This document shows, one piece after another, positions 26,680-37,520 of a stretch of 64,000 bases of DNA (the stretch's first letter is position 1; the number at the start of each line of letters is the position of its first letter). Location: the NCBI GenBank assembly GCA_947169115.1, contig CAMVOK010000001.1, positions 1-64,000 on the forward strand. Reading direction: 5' to 3'. Under the pieces are notes generated by a model. That model saw only the letters and a program-made list of their open reading frames with translations. It had not been told where the DNA came from and did not search any database. This stretch comes from an uncultured Prevotellaceae bacterium. Lineage in GTDB: Bacteria > Bacteroidota > Bacteroidia > Bacteroidales > Bacteroidaceae. The position numbers and the translations under genes were made by a program.

Positions 26680-26703
26680 GTGTTTTAACTCCCTTTTAAA
26701 TTA

Positions 26704-28870
<2,167 letters not shown>

Positions 28871-28884
28871 AGCCAATTAAGAAA

Positions 28885-28912
28885 CAACCGCCCCACGATG
28901 GTGGGACGGTTG
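28885..28912 (-). terminator. Terminator downstream of rpsT
   Basis: A 12-bp stem (CAACCGTCCCAC / GTGGGGCGGTTG on the minus strand) with a 4-base loop, followed by TTTCTT, 27 bp after the rpsT stop. Confidence 0.85.
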
Positions 28913-28939
28913 CCTTTTATCCGTTTCTTTGTTAAATTC

Positions 28940-29194
28940 TTAGCCGAGCTTTGCGATATAGCGTGCGAGTTTCGACTTAAGGTTGGCTGCCTTGTTGGCA
29001 TGGATGATGTTTACCTTGGCCAGCTTGTCCAGAATCTTCTGTACGCTGGGGTACATAGCCTGGGCTTCACCCTTGTCTGTAGTAGCACGCAACTTGCGGA
29101 CTGCGTTACGCATGGTCTTTGCGTAGTAGCGGTTGTGCAGTCTTCTCTTCTGCTCCTGACGGATTCTTTTAAGAGATGATTTGTGGTTTGCCAT
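28940..29194 (-). CDS. rpsT: 30S ribosomal protein S20
   Basis: An 84-residue, strongly basic all-helical protein ([20 protein letters not shown]...) that binds 16S rRNA in the 30S subunit. Full length with the usual conserved core. Its leader on the minus strand is three perfect copies of AGTAAAA (29194-29214) running into the ATG. The tRNA-Glu gene lies 32 bp upstream on the same strand with no promoter between, so the two probably share a transcript. Confidence 0.95.
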   Translation of the reverse strand: MANHKSSLKRIRQEQKRRLHNRYYAKTMRNAVRKLRATTDKGEAQAMYPSVQKILDKLAKVNIIHANKAANLKSKLARYIAKLG

Positions 29195-29226
29195 TTTACT
29201 TTTTACTTTTTACTTTTTATTTCTCG

Positions 29227-29298
29227 TAGTCCCTAGGAGAGTCGAACTCCTCTTTAGAGAATGAAAATCTCTCGTCCTAACCGATAGACGAAGGGACC
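29227..29298 (-). tRNA. tRNA-Glu (anticodon UUC)
   Basis: A 72-base cloverleaf on the minus strand: acceptor GGTCCCT / AGGGACT, anticodon stem AGAGA / TCTCT with loop TTTTCAT giving anticodon TTC, T-arm with GTTCGACT, discriminator A. CCA is not encoded (CGAG follows). Confidence 0.95.
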
Positions 29299-29353
29299 AG
29301 CCCATGTGACCTTTTCGTCACGATTTCGCGACCCGTAGTCACGATTGCGGGTG

Positions 29354-29384
29354 CAAAGTTACTACTTTTCGTTGAATTGACAAA
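29354..29384 (-). promoter_or_regulatory. Consensus promoter of tRNA-Glu / rpsT
   Basis: On the minus strand TTTG (29381-29384), exactly 19 bp, TAACTTTG (29354-29361). This is the best match to the Bacteroidota promoter consensus in the window. The GC-containing leader between it and the tRNA (29299-29350) holds two GTCACGATT-type repeats. Confidence 0.85.
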
Positions 29385-29439
29385 GTTTTAATGGATTATT
29401 TTTACTTTTTACGTTTTAATTTTTAATTTTGCATCCGTT

Positions 29440-30105
29440 ATGATGGAAAAGACAAAGGCTGTAGTGCTGCATACGTTGCGTTATGCCGACTCGAAAAATA
29501 TAGTTACAATGTTTACCGAGTCACATGGTGCTTTGAGTTTTATGGTTCGTGTTCCGAAGAACCGCCGCTCGGTGATGCAGAATGTTCTTTTGTCGCCTCT
29601 GAGTTTGTTAGAGATAGATTTGGATTATCAGGAGTCATCACGTCTGCAACGTCTGATAGATGTACGTGTAGATGAACCCTATGGTTCTTTGCCTTATAAT
29701 CCGATGAAGCAGACGATAGCTTTGTTTTTGTCGGAGTTCCTCTATTATAGTTTGCGTGAGGAACAGTCCAACCCCGATTTGTTTTCCTATCTTGTCAATT
29801 CGCTCCTTTGGTTGGATGCACGCACGGAACAATATGCCAATTTCCCCTTGACGTTTCTTATTCGTCTGTCGCGTTTTCTCGGTATATGGCCCGATACGGA
29901 AGAGGCACAGAAGACGCTCCGTCAGGGGGAGGATTCTCTTGTGCCTCTTATTTTGCGCATGGATTTTGCAACCATGCATTTGTTCCGTTTCTCACGTGAG
30001 CAGCGTCAGCGTCTGCTCGAGGTCCTGAACGATTATTATCGTCTGCACGTACCGCACTTTCCCGAATTGAAGTCAATGGCTATCCTGCGTGAAGTGCTCA
30101 GTTGA
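29440..30105 (+). CDS. recO: DNA repair protein RecO
   Basis: A 221-residue RecO: N-terminal OB fold (TKAVVLHTLRYADSKNIVTMFTESHG) and a helical C-terminal domain. With RecF and RecR it loads RecA at gaps. No zinc-finger cysteines, as in many Bacteroidota RecO. Two adjacent ATGs (29440, 29443) are possible. A TAATTTTG box at 29424-29431 leaves only about 8-11 bases before the start, so the leader is very short. It converges on ftsZ with 11 bp between stops. Confidence 0.88.
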   Translation: MMEKTKAVVLHTLRYADSKNIVTMFTESHGALSFMVRVPKNRRSVMQNVLLSPLSLLEIDLDYQESSRLQRLIDVRVDEPYGSLPYNPMKQTIALFLSEFLYYSLREEQSNPDLFSYLVNSLLWLDARTEQYANFPLTFLIRLSRFLGIWPDTEEAQKTLRQGEDSLVPLILRMDFATMHLFRFSREQRQRLLEVLNDYYRLHVPHFPELKSMAILREVLS

Positions 30106-30116
30106 GTGCGTTCCCC

Positions 30117-31472
30117 TTATCCCAGTTGGAAGACAAATTGTGCCTCTTCTGCAGGACTGGCTGTTTCTGCTGGGGTGTTTGCATTTGGGGCTTCAGTTTC
30201 GGGTCTGTTGCCGCAATTGTGTATTTGAGCCAGCTCTTCTTTCGTGCGTCGGTATGTGGGTGTCTCTTCCACTCGTGCAATAATGTCTTCATTGTCCAGT
30301 TCGTCGGGCGAGAAGACAAAGATGTAACGTCTGCGACGAGTAGAAGGCTTTCCACCTTCTGGATAGTATTGTTCGCGCAGGGCATCTTTTTGTTCTTGTT
30401 TTTCCCTGTCCTCGTCGGTTTTGTGCTGTTCGTTGCGCTCCATGGCGTCCTGCATTCCGGGTACATTCTGTAGGCCGAATCCGGTAGCCAGAAGCGTAAT
30501 CTTTATCTTGTTTCCCAAAGAGGCATCGGTAGCCATACCCCATTTCACTTCGACATCTTTGGAGAACTTGCTCATGAAGTTGTTCACTTCGTTCATTTCC
30601 TCCATGGTGAACTGTTGACTTTCTTCTGCATCGCTGAAGTTGATGTTCAGTAGCACTTTCTTGGAGTTGAAGATGTCGTTGTTGTTGAGCAAAGGCGACT
30701 TCACGGCTTCGTCGATGGCCTTGCTTACACGGCCTTCGCCTTCGCCATATCCCGTGGACATGAGGGCAACGCCACCGTTCTCCAGTACGGTCTTTACATC
30801 CTGGAAGTCAAGGTTGATGCGTCCGCGCATGGTGATGATTTCGGCAATGGAACGTGCGGCTATGGTCAGTGTATCGTCAGCCCTTGCAAAGGCGTTGATG
30901 ACAGTGAGCTCGGGATATATCTCGCGCAGACGTTCGTTGTTGATAACCAGCAAGGCATCCACGTGTTTCTTTATTTCTTCCACACCTTCCAGGGCCTGGT
31001 CTATCTTTTTATTACCTTCGAAGCGGAATGGGATGGTTACGATTCCCACGGTCAGGATTCCCTTTTCCTGGGCACACTGGGCGATGATGGGGGCAGCACC
31101 AGTTCCGGTTCCACCGCCCATACCCGCGGTGATGAATACCATCTTGGTACCGTCGTCGAGCATATTATTGATATCGTTGATGCTCTCCTGAGCTGCCAGA
31201 CGGGCGCGTTGTGGACGGTTTCCGGCTCCCAGACCTTCGCTGCCAAGTTGCAGCTTGTTGGGTACGGGACTGTCCTCCAGGGCCTTGCGGTCGGTGTTGC
31301 ACAACACATACGTAACGTCGTGTATGCCCTCGTTAAACATGTGGTTGACGGCATTGCCGCCACCGCCTCCCACGCCAATCACTTTAATGATGCTGGGGCT
31401 GTTCACACGGAAACCAGTAAACTGTATTCCGTCATCTACTCCAAATGTATTTTTTGTTTCGTTTTCGTTCAT
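30117..31472 (-). CDS. ftsZ: Cell division GTPase FtsZ
   Basis: A 451-residue tubulin homologue that polymerises into the Z-ring. The GTP-binding signature GGGTGTG is at 119-125, with GVGGGGGNAVNHM at 34-45. After the GTPase fold comes a charged linker (about 340-385), a conserved Bacteroidota segment (RRRRYIFVFSPDELDNEDII) and a terminal tail ending FVFQLG. It is the last gene of the division and wall cluster. Confidence 0.97.
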   Translation of the reverse strand: MNENETKNTFGVDDGIQFTGFRVNSPSIIKVIGVGGGGGNAVNHMFNEGIHDVTYVLCNTDRKALEDSPVPNKLQLGSEGLGAGNRPQRARLAAQESINDINNMLDDGTKMVFITAGMGGGTGTGAAPIIAQCAQEKGILTVGIVTIPFRFEGNKKIDQALEGVEEIKKHVDALLVINNERLREIYPELTVINAFARADDTLTIAARSIAEIITMRGRINLDFQDVKTVLENGGVALMSTGYGEGEGRVSKAIDEAVKSPLLNNNDIFNSKKVLLNINFSDAEESQQFTMEEMNEVNNFMSKFSKDVEVKWGMATDASLGNKIKITLLATGFGLQNVPGMQDAMERNEQHKTDEDREKQEQKDALREQYYPEGGKPSTRRRRYIFVFSPDELDNEDIIARVEETPTYRRTKEELAQIHNCGNRPETEAPNANTPAETASPAEEAQFVFQLG

Positions 31473-31501
31473 AGTCGTAGTGTGATGTTCGTGGTTAAAT
31501 G

Positions 31502-32872
31502 TTATTCTTCTTCACCTTCAAAAAGTCTTTCCCATGCTTGTCCGAATTTCTTCCAGCGTTCGGAGAATCCTTTCTTCGGTTTTTCTATAGTCTCTTCAGG
31601 CTCGAGTTCCTCCGTCTTTTCTTTCTCTTTTGTGTCTGTGCTGTTGACTTTGGGCTTTTCTCCCTCTTCGGCATTCTTCTCTTCTTCCTGTTCTGTTTCC
31701 GTAGGTTTCTCTTCTTCTTTCTCTTCTTTCACGCAGTTACTGTCGCCATGCATGAGCAGGGCTATCAGTGTGTCAATGCCGTGTCCTTGTGGTGTGTTCA
31801 CGTTGGGGTCAACGTCACTGATGGTAATGAGCGATTTGGCCAGTTTCACTTTCTGGAACTGGGTGAAGTGCTTGATGGCCTCGGGCATGTCTTTTATTTG
31901 AGCGGCTCCACCTGTGATTATTATGCCAGAGAGCAAGGTATTGCTGATGTCCTCTATCTGATGCCATACGTTGGCGATAATTTCCTCTTGGCGTGCCCCG
32001 ATGATGTTTTGCAGGTCGTTTTCCGAAAGGGTCCGGTCGTTGCTGATCGGTATCATCTGTGGGTTGTCGCTTTCCATGGCCACATAGGCAACACCGGACT
32101 TTCGCTTCAGGCTCTCAGCCTCCTCGAACTCCATTTGGTGGGCGGCTGATATGTCGTTGGTGAGGTTGTTGCCACCGAGGGGGATGACAACAAGGCGGCG
32201 CAGTAGGTTACCGTTGTACACGGCTACCGTAGTTGTTCCGGCTCCAAAGTCTATCATGACGCACCCCGATCGTTTCTCACTGTCGGACAGCAGGGCATCG
32301 GCTAACATCAGGGGTGATATGAGCAATTCGGCAATCTCAATGCCTGCCATGTGCATACATTTGTTGATGTTCTCCAGTAACACGTTTTTGGCAACGACGT
32401 TCATGAAGTGTGCCTCTATCTGGTCGGTCTGTATGCCAATCGGATCCATGATGGCGCGGTTACCTACGATGTACTCCTGGGGTACTACTTCAAGTATCTG
32501 GGAGTCGGCGTAAGTAGTGGCGCGGTTGTTGTCCATTAGGTTGTCCACCAGTTCGGGTGTGATTTTCACTTTCGTTGTCAAACTGCGTGAGACGGGGTTG
32601 GGTACTGTGTGCAGCGATTGTCCGCCCACGCCTACGTAAGCCCGTTCTATGGTTACGTTAAGCCGTTCGTTGAATCGGGTGATGATGTTTGTTATGGCCT
32701 GTGTCGTCTTGTCGATGTTGTAGATAACACCTCGCTGGATGGCATCAGTAGCCCGTTCTTGTTCGATGTCAAGAATCTGGATGGTGCCATCGGCCTTTTT
32801 CCGTCCGGCAATGCCTCGGATGGAGGAAGTTCCGAACTCCAGTGCTACGATAATCTCTTTGTCTGCTCCCAT
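31502..32872 (-). CDS. ftsA: Cell division protein FtsA
   Basis: A 456-residue actin-like ATPase tethering FtsZ to the membrane. The phosphate loops are visible (ALEFGTSSIRG; MIDFGAGTTTVAVY; GIIITGGAAQIKDM). The C-terminal 80 residues are an unusually long Glu/Lys-rich linker ending in an amphipathic helix (ERWKKFGQAWERLF), the probable membrane-targeting sequence. It lies 29 bp upstream of ftsZ. Confidence 0.95.
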   Translation of the reverse strand: MGADKEIIVALEFGTSSIRGIAGRKKADGTIQILDIEQERATDAIQRGVIYNIDKTTQAITNIITRFNERLNVTIERAYVGVGGQSLHTVPNPVSRSLTTKVKITPELVDNLMDNNRATTYADSQILEVVPQEYIVGNRAIMDPIGIQTDQIEAHFMNVVAKNVLLENINKCMHMAGIEIAELLISPLMLADALLSDSEKRSGCVMIDFGAGTTTVAVYNGNLLRRLVVIPLGGNNLTNDISAAHQMEFEEAESLKRKSGVAYVAMESDNPQMIPISNDRTLSENDLQNIIGARQEEIIANVWHQIEDISNTLLSGIIITGGAAQIKDMPEAIKHFTQFQKVKLAKSLITISDVDPNVNTPQGHGIDTLIALLMHGDSNCVKEEKEEEKPTETEQEEEKNAEEGEKPKVNSTDTKEKEKTEELEPEETIEKPKKGFSERWKKFGQAWERLFEGEEE

Positions 32873-32893
32873 AGATGTATAATGTTTTTATTG

Positions 32894-33628
32894 TTATTCT
32901 TTCTTACAGATGATTTGGTCTCTATATTTGGCATTGATGACATTGTATTTGTTCCATCCCGCTTTCGGCATAGCCTTCTCGTAGAACAGTCGCACGTGGT
33001 CCAGTTTCTCGCCGATGCGCTTGGGCTCACCGATTAATATGCGTTGGTTGCTGTAGATGGGGATGATTTCCACTTCGCCTTTCTCGTCAATGTAGATTTG
33101 CTGTACCCGCTGGTTCCAATACTCGTTTTTACGTAGGTATTTTCCCAGGGATATGAGTTTTGTACTTGCGTATTTTTGCGTTACGTGGCCGGTCACTATG
33201 GGCAGTCGGGTAACAAGACCGTTGGCTGCTGGAATGATGGCTCCGTTTCTGTCCACGTAGAATTCCTCACCTTCTCGTGGAAATACGTGGAGGATGGGGT
33301 GCATGGGTGTAACCATGATGCAAAGTTTCCCTGCTGCGGTATGGTAGCAGACTACGGTGTCAATGTAGGAAACTGCCGACAGACGCTCTTCAATCTCCTT
33401 GGTGTCTATTTCGGCTAACATCTTACCCTGCGGACTGATTTTGAATTGTCCCAGCAGACTGCTCATCATGTTGGCATCAATAATCCGTTCCTCTATGGAG
33501 TCGGAGAACAGGAATTCCACCCCCGAACATACCATTTCGTCGGTAGAGCGGCTCACCTTTACAACGGCAAAAACGAGGTATCCCAGTGTGCCGAGTAAGA
33601 GCAGGGTTTTCAGTATGGTTTTTATCAT
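32894..33628 (-). CDS. ftsQ: Cell division protein FtsQ/DivIB
   Basis: A 244-residue bitopic protein with one N-terminal membrane helix (LLLLGTLGYLVFAVVKV) followed by a POTRA-like region and beta domain, as expected of FtsQ. Position between murC and ftsA supports the call more than sequence motifs, which are weak in this family. It overlaps murC by four bases. Confidence 0.85.
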   Translation of the reverse strand: MIKTILKTLLLLGTLGYLVFAVVKVSRSTDEMVCSGVEFLFSDSIEERIIDANMMSSLLGQFKISPQGKMLAEIDTKEIEERLSAVSYIDTVVCYHTAAGKLCIMVTPMHPILHVFPREGEEFYVDRNGAIIPAANGLVTRLPIVTGHVTQKYASTKLISLGKYLRKNEYWNQRVQQIYIDEKGEVEIIPIYSNQRILIGEPKRIGEKLDHVRLFYEKAMPKAGWNKYNVINAKYRDQIICKKE

Positions 33629-35010
33629 GCCTCTTTGTTCAGTATGCGGGTTATTTCTTCAGCGTAGTTTTCGATGTCACCGGCACCGAGCGTTATCAGT
33701 ACGTCGAAACCACCGCGACGTACAATGTCGAGAATCTCTTCTTTCCGACACATTTCCTTCTTTATGCCCGTTCGCAGATTGTCGTATATGAGTTTGCTTG
33801 TGACACCGGGAATGGGGTGCTCTCGGGCAGGATAGATGTCCACGATGGTTACGTCGTCGAGCAGGGAGAGGGCATCGGCAAATTCGCGGTAGAAATCTCG
33901 GGTACGGGTATAGAGGTGGGGTTGGAAGATGGCTTTCACGCGACGTCCCTCATAGAGTTGTTTCACGCTCAATATGCTCTGTCGGATTTCCTCGGGATGA
34001 TGGGCATAGTCGCTTAGGTAAACCATCTCAGGGGTTTTCACATGGAAGTCGAAACGACGGTCAACACCGCTGAAGGATGACATTCCCTTTCGGATGTCCT
34101 CTTCCGATACACCTGCCAGTTGAGCCAGTGCCATGGCGGCAATGCCGTTTTCTATGTTCACGGCTACTGGTACGCCCAGGTTGATGCCGGAAATATTTCC
34201 CAAGGGGGACACAAGGTCGAAAGTGATTTCTCCATTACCGATTTTCACATTCTCGGCGTGGAAGTCTCCTTCGTTTCTGCTGTATGTATAGGTAAGCACC
34301 CCAGCTTGTGGATTGGGTTCCATTTTCAGCCCGGTGTGCAGGATGAGGTAGCCTCCTGGTTGTATCAGGCTGGTGTAGTAGCTGAAACTTTCCAGATAAG
34401 CTTCTTCCGTTCCATAAATGTCAAGATGGTCGGCATCGGTGGCGGTGATGACGGTTGCCCATGGTGTGAGCCAATGGAAAGAGCGGTCGAATTCGTCTGC
34501 CTCGATGACAACGTAGGGACTTTTCTCACTCAGAATGTAGTTCGTGCCATAGTTCTTGGTAATCCCACCGAGAAAAGCATTACAGTCTATAGGACTTTGG
34601 TGCAGCAGGTGGGCAGCCATCGAACTGGTGGTTGTCTTACCATGTGTACCGGCTACGCAGAGTCCCTTCAGCGAACGGGTGAGTGTACCAAGCACCTGGG
34701 CTCGTTTCTGCATTTCGAAGCCGTTCCGCTGGAAGTACTGCAACTCCATGTGCTCAACGGGGATGGCTGGGGTATAGACAACGAGGCATGTGTCGGGGTT
34801 CAGGCATTCCTGTGGAATCAGTCCAATGTTTTCTTCATAGTGTATCTGGGCACCTTCTTCACACAGACGCTGTGTCAGTTCACTGGGTGTACGGTCATAT
34901 CCCCCCACCACAAGTCCTTGGTTCAGAAAATACCGTGCAATGGCACTCATGCCAATGCCTCCGATTCCTACAAAATATACTGCTTTTATTTGTTTCAGGT
35001 CACAATTCAT
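33625..35010 (-). CDS. murC: UDP-N-acetylmuramate--L-alanine ligase
   Basis: A 461-residue Mur ligase adding L-Ala to UDP-MurNAc with ATP. Seen: VYFVGIGGIGMSAIA (N-domain Rossmann), ATP loop AGTHGKTTTSS (120-130), EADEFDRSFHWL and the C-domain DYAHHPEEI. Length is normal. Followed by ftsQ with a four-base overlap. Confidence 0.96.
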   Translation of the reverse strand: MNCDLKQIKAVYFVGIGGIGMSAIARYFLNQGLVVGGYDRTPSELTQRLCEEGAQIHYEENIGLIPQECLNPDTCLVVYTPAIPVEHMELQYFQRNGFEMQKRAQVLGTLTRSLKGLCVAGTHGKTTTSSMAAHLLHQSPIDCNAFLGGITKNYGTNYILSEKSPYVVIEADEFDRSFHWLTPWATVITATDADHLDIYGTEEAYLESFSYYTSLIQPGGYLILHTGLKMEPNPQAGVLTYTYSRNEGDFHAENVKIGNGEITFDLVSPLGNISGINLGVPVAVNIENGIAAMALAQLAGVSEEDIRKGMSSFSGVDRRFDFHVKTPEMVYLSDYAHHPEEIRQSILSVKQLYEGRRVKAIFQPHLYTRTRDFYREFADALSLLDDVTIVDIYPAREHPIPGVTSKLIYDNLRTGIKKEMCRKEEILDIVRRGGFDVLITLGAGDIENYAEEITRILNKEA

Positions 35011-35067
35011 AGTTCTATGCTCCTATTTCGTTTTTCTTTCGTCAGTCTCTTTCCTTATCTGGTATGT

Positions 35068-35082
35068 CGCGATTCCATCGCG
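35068..35082. repeat. Small hairpin between murG and murC
   Basis: A perfect 6-bp inverted repeat (CGCGAT TCC ATCGCG) in the 82-bp gap between murG and murC. It resembles the GCGATGTATCGC in the core of the element at 25421-25617. Confidence 0.5.
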
Positions 35083-35092
35083 GCTTTCCCTC

Positions 35093-36205
35093 TCACTTCC
35101 TTTCTGCCAGTTTCAGCACTTCCTCAGCGATAACCCTCGCCGAATCCTTGAAGGCCATTTTATACGCATTCTCGCCCAGTTTTTTCAACTGCTCCTTATT
35201 GGCTACCGTTTCCAGAGCCAGAGGAATCAGTTTTTGTCGTGCCTCGGCATCCTTCACCATCAGGGCTGCATCTTTCTTCACCAAGGCCATGGCATTGCAT
35301 GTCTGGTGGTCTTCAGCCACATTGGGCGAGGGCACCAGAATGGAAGGCTTACCCAACAGGCAAAGCTCGCTTATGCTACTTGCTCCAGCTCTTGAAATGA
35401 CGAGATCGGCAGCCTTGTATGCCTGATCCATACGCGAGATAAAGTCGGTAACATACAGGTTGGCTGGTTTCCCCTGTTTGGTCAGGGCTTCCTGTATTTC
35501 CTTGTGGTAGTAACTGCCCGTCTGCCATATAAACTGTACTCGTGATTGCCGAATCTGCTCCAGACAACCCAATACACTCTCGTTCATGGTGCGTGCCCCC
35601 AGACTGCCGCCTATGATGAGCACTGTGGGCAGTTCTGGTTCCAGACCAAATATGGCCGACGATTCTGTCTTGGTCAGGGTGGGGTCGAGCAGTCCCTGCC
35701 GAACGGGATTTCCTGTCAGAATGATACGGTCTTTGGGGAAGAATCGCTCCATGCCCTCGTAAGCCACACATATCTTTTCGGCTTTCTTGGCCAGCGTCTT
35801 GTTGGTCAGCCCGGCGTAGGAGTTCTGTTCCTGGATGAGGCAGGGAATACCCAGTTCGTGGGCGGCATTCAGGGTAGCACTGCTGGCATATCCGCCAACC
35901 CCTACAGCCACGTCGGGGTGAAACTCCTGTATGGTCATCTTCACCATGCGCTTGCTTTTCAGAAAGTCCAGGATAACACCGATGTTTGCAAGTTTCCATA
36001 ACGGCCGATACAGTCCGCGTATGGGCAGTCCCACAATTTCGTATCCAGCAGCAGGCACGCGCTGCATTTCCATGCGTCCTTCTGCGCCTACGAAAAGGAT
36101 TTTGGCATCGGGTCTTATTTCCCGGATGGCGTTGGCAATGCTGACAGCAGGAAAGATGTGTCCTCCTGTTCCGCCTCCGCTTATGATGACTTTCAGTTCA
36201 TTCAT
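35093..36205 (-). CDS. murG: MurG (lipid II-forming GlcNAc transferase)
   Basis: A 370-residue GT28 enzyme transferring GlcNAc to lipid I at the inner membrane. Seen: the N-terminal glycine-rich loop ISGGGTGGHIFPAV, the second loop IIGGSLGARTMN and the C-domain donor site (SRAGASSISEL, PSPNVAEDHQTCNA). Within the wall cluster between ftsW and murC. Confidence 0.96.
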   Translation of the reverse strand: MNELKVIISGGGTGGHIFPAVSIANAIREIRPDAKILFVGAEGRMEMQRVPAAGYEIVGLPIRGLYRPLWKLANIGVILDFLKSKRMVKMTIQEFHPDVAVGVGGYASSATLNAAHELGIPCLIQEQNSYAGLTNKTLAKKAEKICVAYEGMERFFPKDRIILTGNPVRQGLLDPTLTKTESSAIFGLEPELPTVLIIGGSLGARTMNESVLGCLEQIRQSRVQFIWQTGSYYHKEIQEALTKQGKPANLYVTDFISRMDQAYKAADLVISRAGASSISELCLLGKPSILVPSPNVAEDHQTCNAMALVKKDAALMVKDAEARQKLIPLALETVANKEQLKKLGENAYKMAFKDSARVIAEEVLKLAERK

Positions 36206-36228
36206 GTCTTTATGTTCTCTATGAAAGA

Positions 36229-37503
36229 TTATGCTTCTTCAATTATTTCGTTGTCCTCGACCGGTTCTGCCTTTTCCGTTTCCTCCGTTAGGGCTTTCCT
36301 TTCTGGCTGTGGTTCGGGGTCTATCTGGCGTGCCGTATGGCTCACGCTCAGTATCATGCCGATGTAGGCACAGGTGATGAAGGTGGATGTTCCTCCCTTC
36401 GACACCAGGGGAAGGGGTTGTCCCGTTACGGGCATAGCCCCGGTAGCTACAGCCATGTTCACCATGGCTTGTACGACGAGCATGAGCGACAGACCCATCA
36501 CCAGATAGGCAGGGAATCGGTTTTTACAGTTCTCTGCTATCTTCATGGCACGATAGAGCAGGAACAGGTACATAAACATCACCACCAGTCCGCCCAGGAA
36601 TCCGCCTTCCTCTATGATGATGGCATAGATAAAGTCAGAGAAGGCCTGTGGCAGGAAGTCTCGTTCCACGCTCTGCCCAGGACCTTTCCCCACCACGTGG
36701 CAGGTGGCGATGGCAATCTGTGCGTGAGTCACCTGTATGTTCTCGTGTATGTCGTAATCCATGGGGTTGGCGGGCAGTTCGTGCCCCGATTTGATGCGGT
36801 TCACCCACGTTTCAAAACGGTGCAGTCCATGTTCGCTGATGGCGTGTACCGTACTCTCCGGCATGAGCATGACGGTCGTGTATGCCAGTCCTCCTGATAG
36901 TACGATGAAGGTCACAATCGTAAGCAACCATCTCCGTGGAGCTTGGGCATACCAGGTCATGAGCAGCAATACGATGAAGATGATACCCGATGTCGAGAAA
37001 TTCTCGCTCACGATGAGCATACAGGTTATAGCCGTCAGTCCGGCCACCCACTTGAAGGCGAATTTCGAGGCACCACCCGTTTCCTTGTCGCGGAAGGTGG
37101 AGAGAATCAGGGCTGCCGTTCCCACCAGGGTGAGTTTGGCAAATTCTGAGGGCTGTATGGTGATGCCGGCAATGGCCAACCATCGCGAAGCACCGTTCAC
37201 CTTGGGCATGAAAAGCACGACAAAGAGTAGTATGTAGGAAATGATGAGTCCCAGCACACTCAGCACCTTAAAAATCTTACAAGGCATTTTATGTACAAAC
37301 CATGCAATGAACAGTCCCATGAGGATGTATGACGTGTGTTCCACCACGGGTTTCCAGTATTGCCCCGATTTGTAGGTCATGTTGCTGGAAGCACTATACA
37401 CCTCCACTATGGAAACCATGCACAGGACAATCAGTATCATCCATACGGCCATATCACCTTGCAGGAGACCTTCCTTGTTTACCTTTATGCCTGGGAGTTT
37501 CAT
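36229..37503 (-). CDS. ftsW: FtsW, septal peptidoglycan glycosyltransferase (SEDS)
   Basis: A 424-residue SEDS protein with about ten membrane helices. Hallmarks include KVNGASRWLAIAGITIQPSEFAKL and GQSVERDFLPQAFSDFIYAIIIEEGGF, and the late PLVSKGGTS motif. Partner of the downstream-encoded class B PBP (FtsI). A charged cytoplasmic tail (Glu/Lys-rich) follows the last helix. Confidence 0.95.
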   Translation of the reverse strand: MKLPGIKVNKEGLLQGDMAVWMILIVLCMVSIVEVYSASSNMTYKSGQYWKPVVEHTSYILMGLFIAWFVHKMPCKIFKVLSVLGLIISYILLFVVLFMPKVNGASRWLAIAGITIQPSEFAKLTLVGTAALILSTFRDKETGGASKFAFKWVAGLTAITCMLIVSENFSTSGIIFIVLLLMTWYAQAPRRWLLTIVTFIVLSGGLAYTTVMLMPESTVHAISEHGLHRFETWVNRIKSGHELPANPMDYDIHENIQVTHAQIAIATCHVVGKGPGQSVERDFLPQAFSDFIYAIIIEEGGFLGGLVVMFMYLFLLYRAMKIAENCKNRFPAYLVMGLSLMLVVQAMVNMAVATGAMPVTGQPLPLVSKGGTSTFITCAYIGMILSVSHTARQIDPEPQPERKALTEETEKAEPVEDNEIIEEA

Positions 37504-37520
37504 GTTGTTCTTTTCCTTTC

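Noticed and set aside
34120..35133. 337-codon plus-strand frame opposite murC
   Set aside because: Antisense to a canonical Mur ligase with all motifs.
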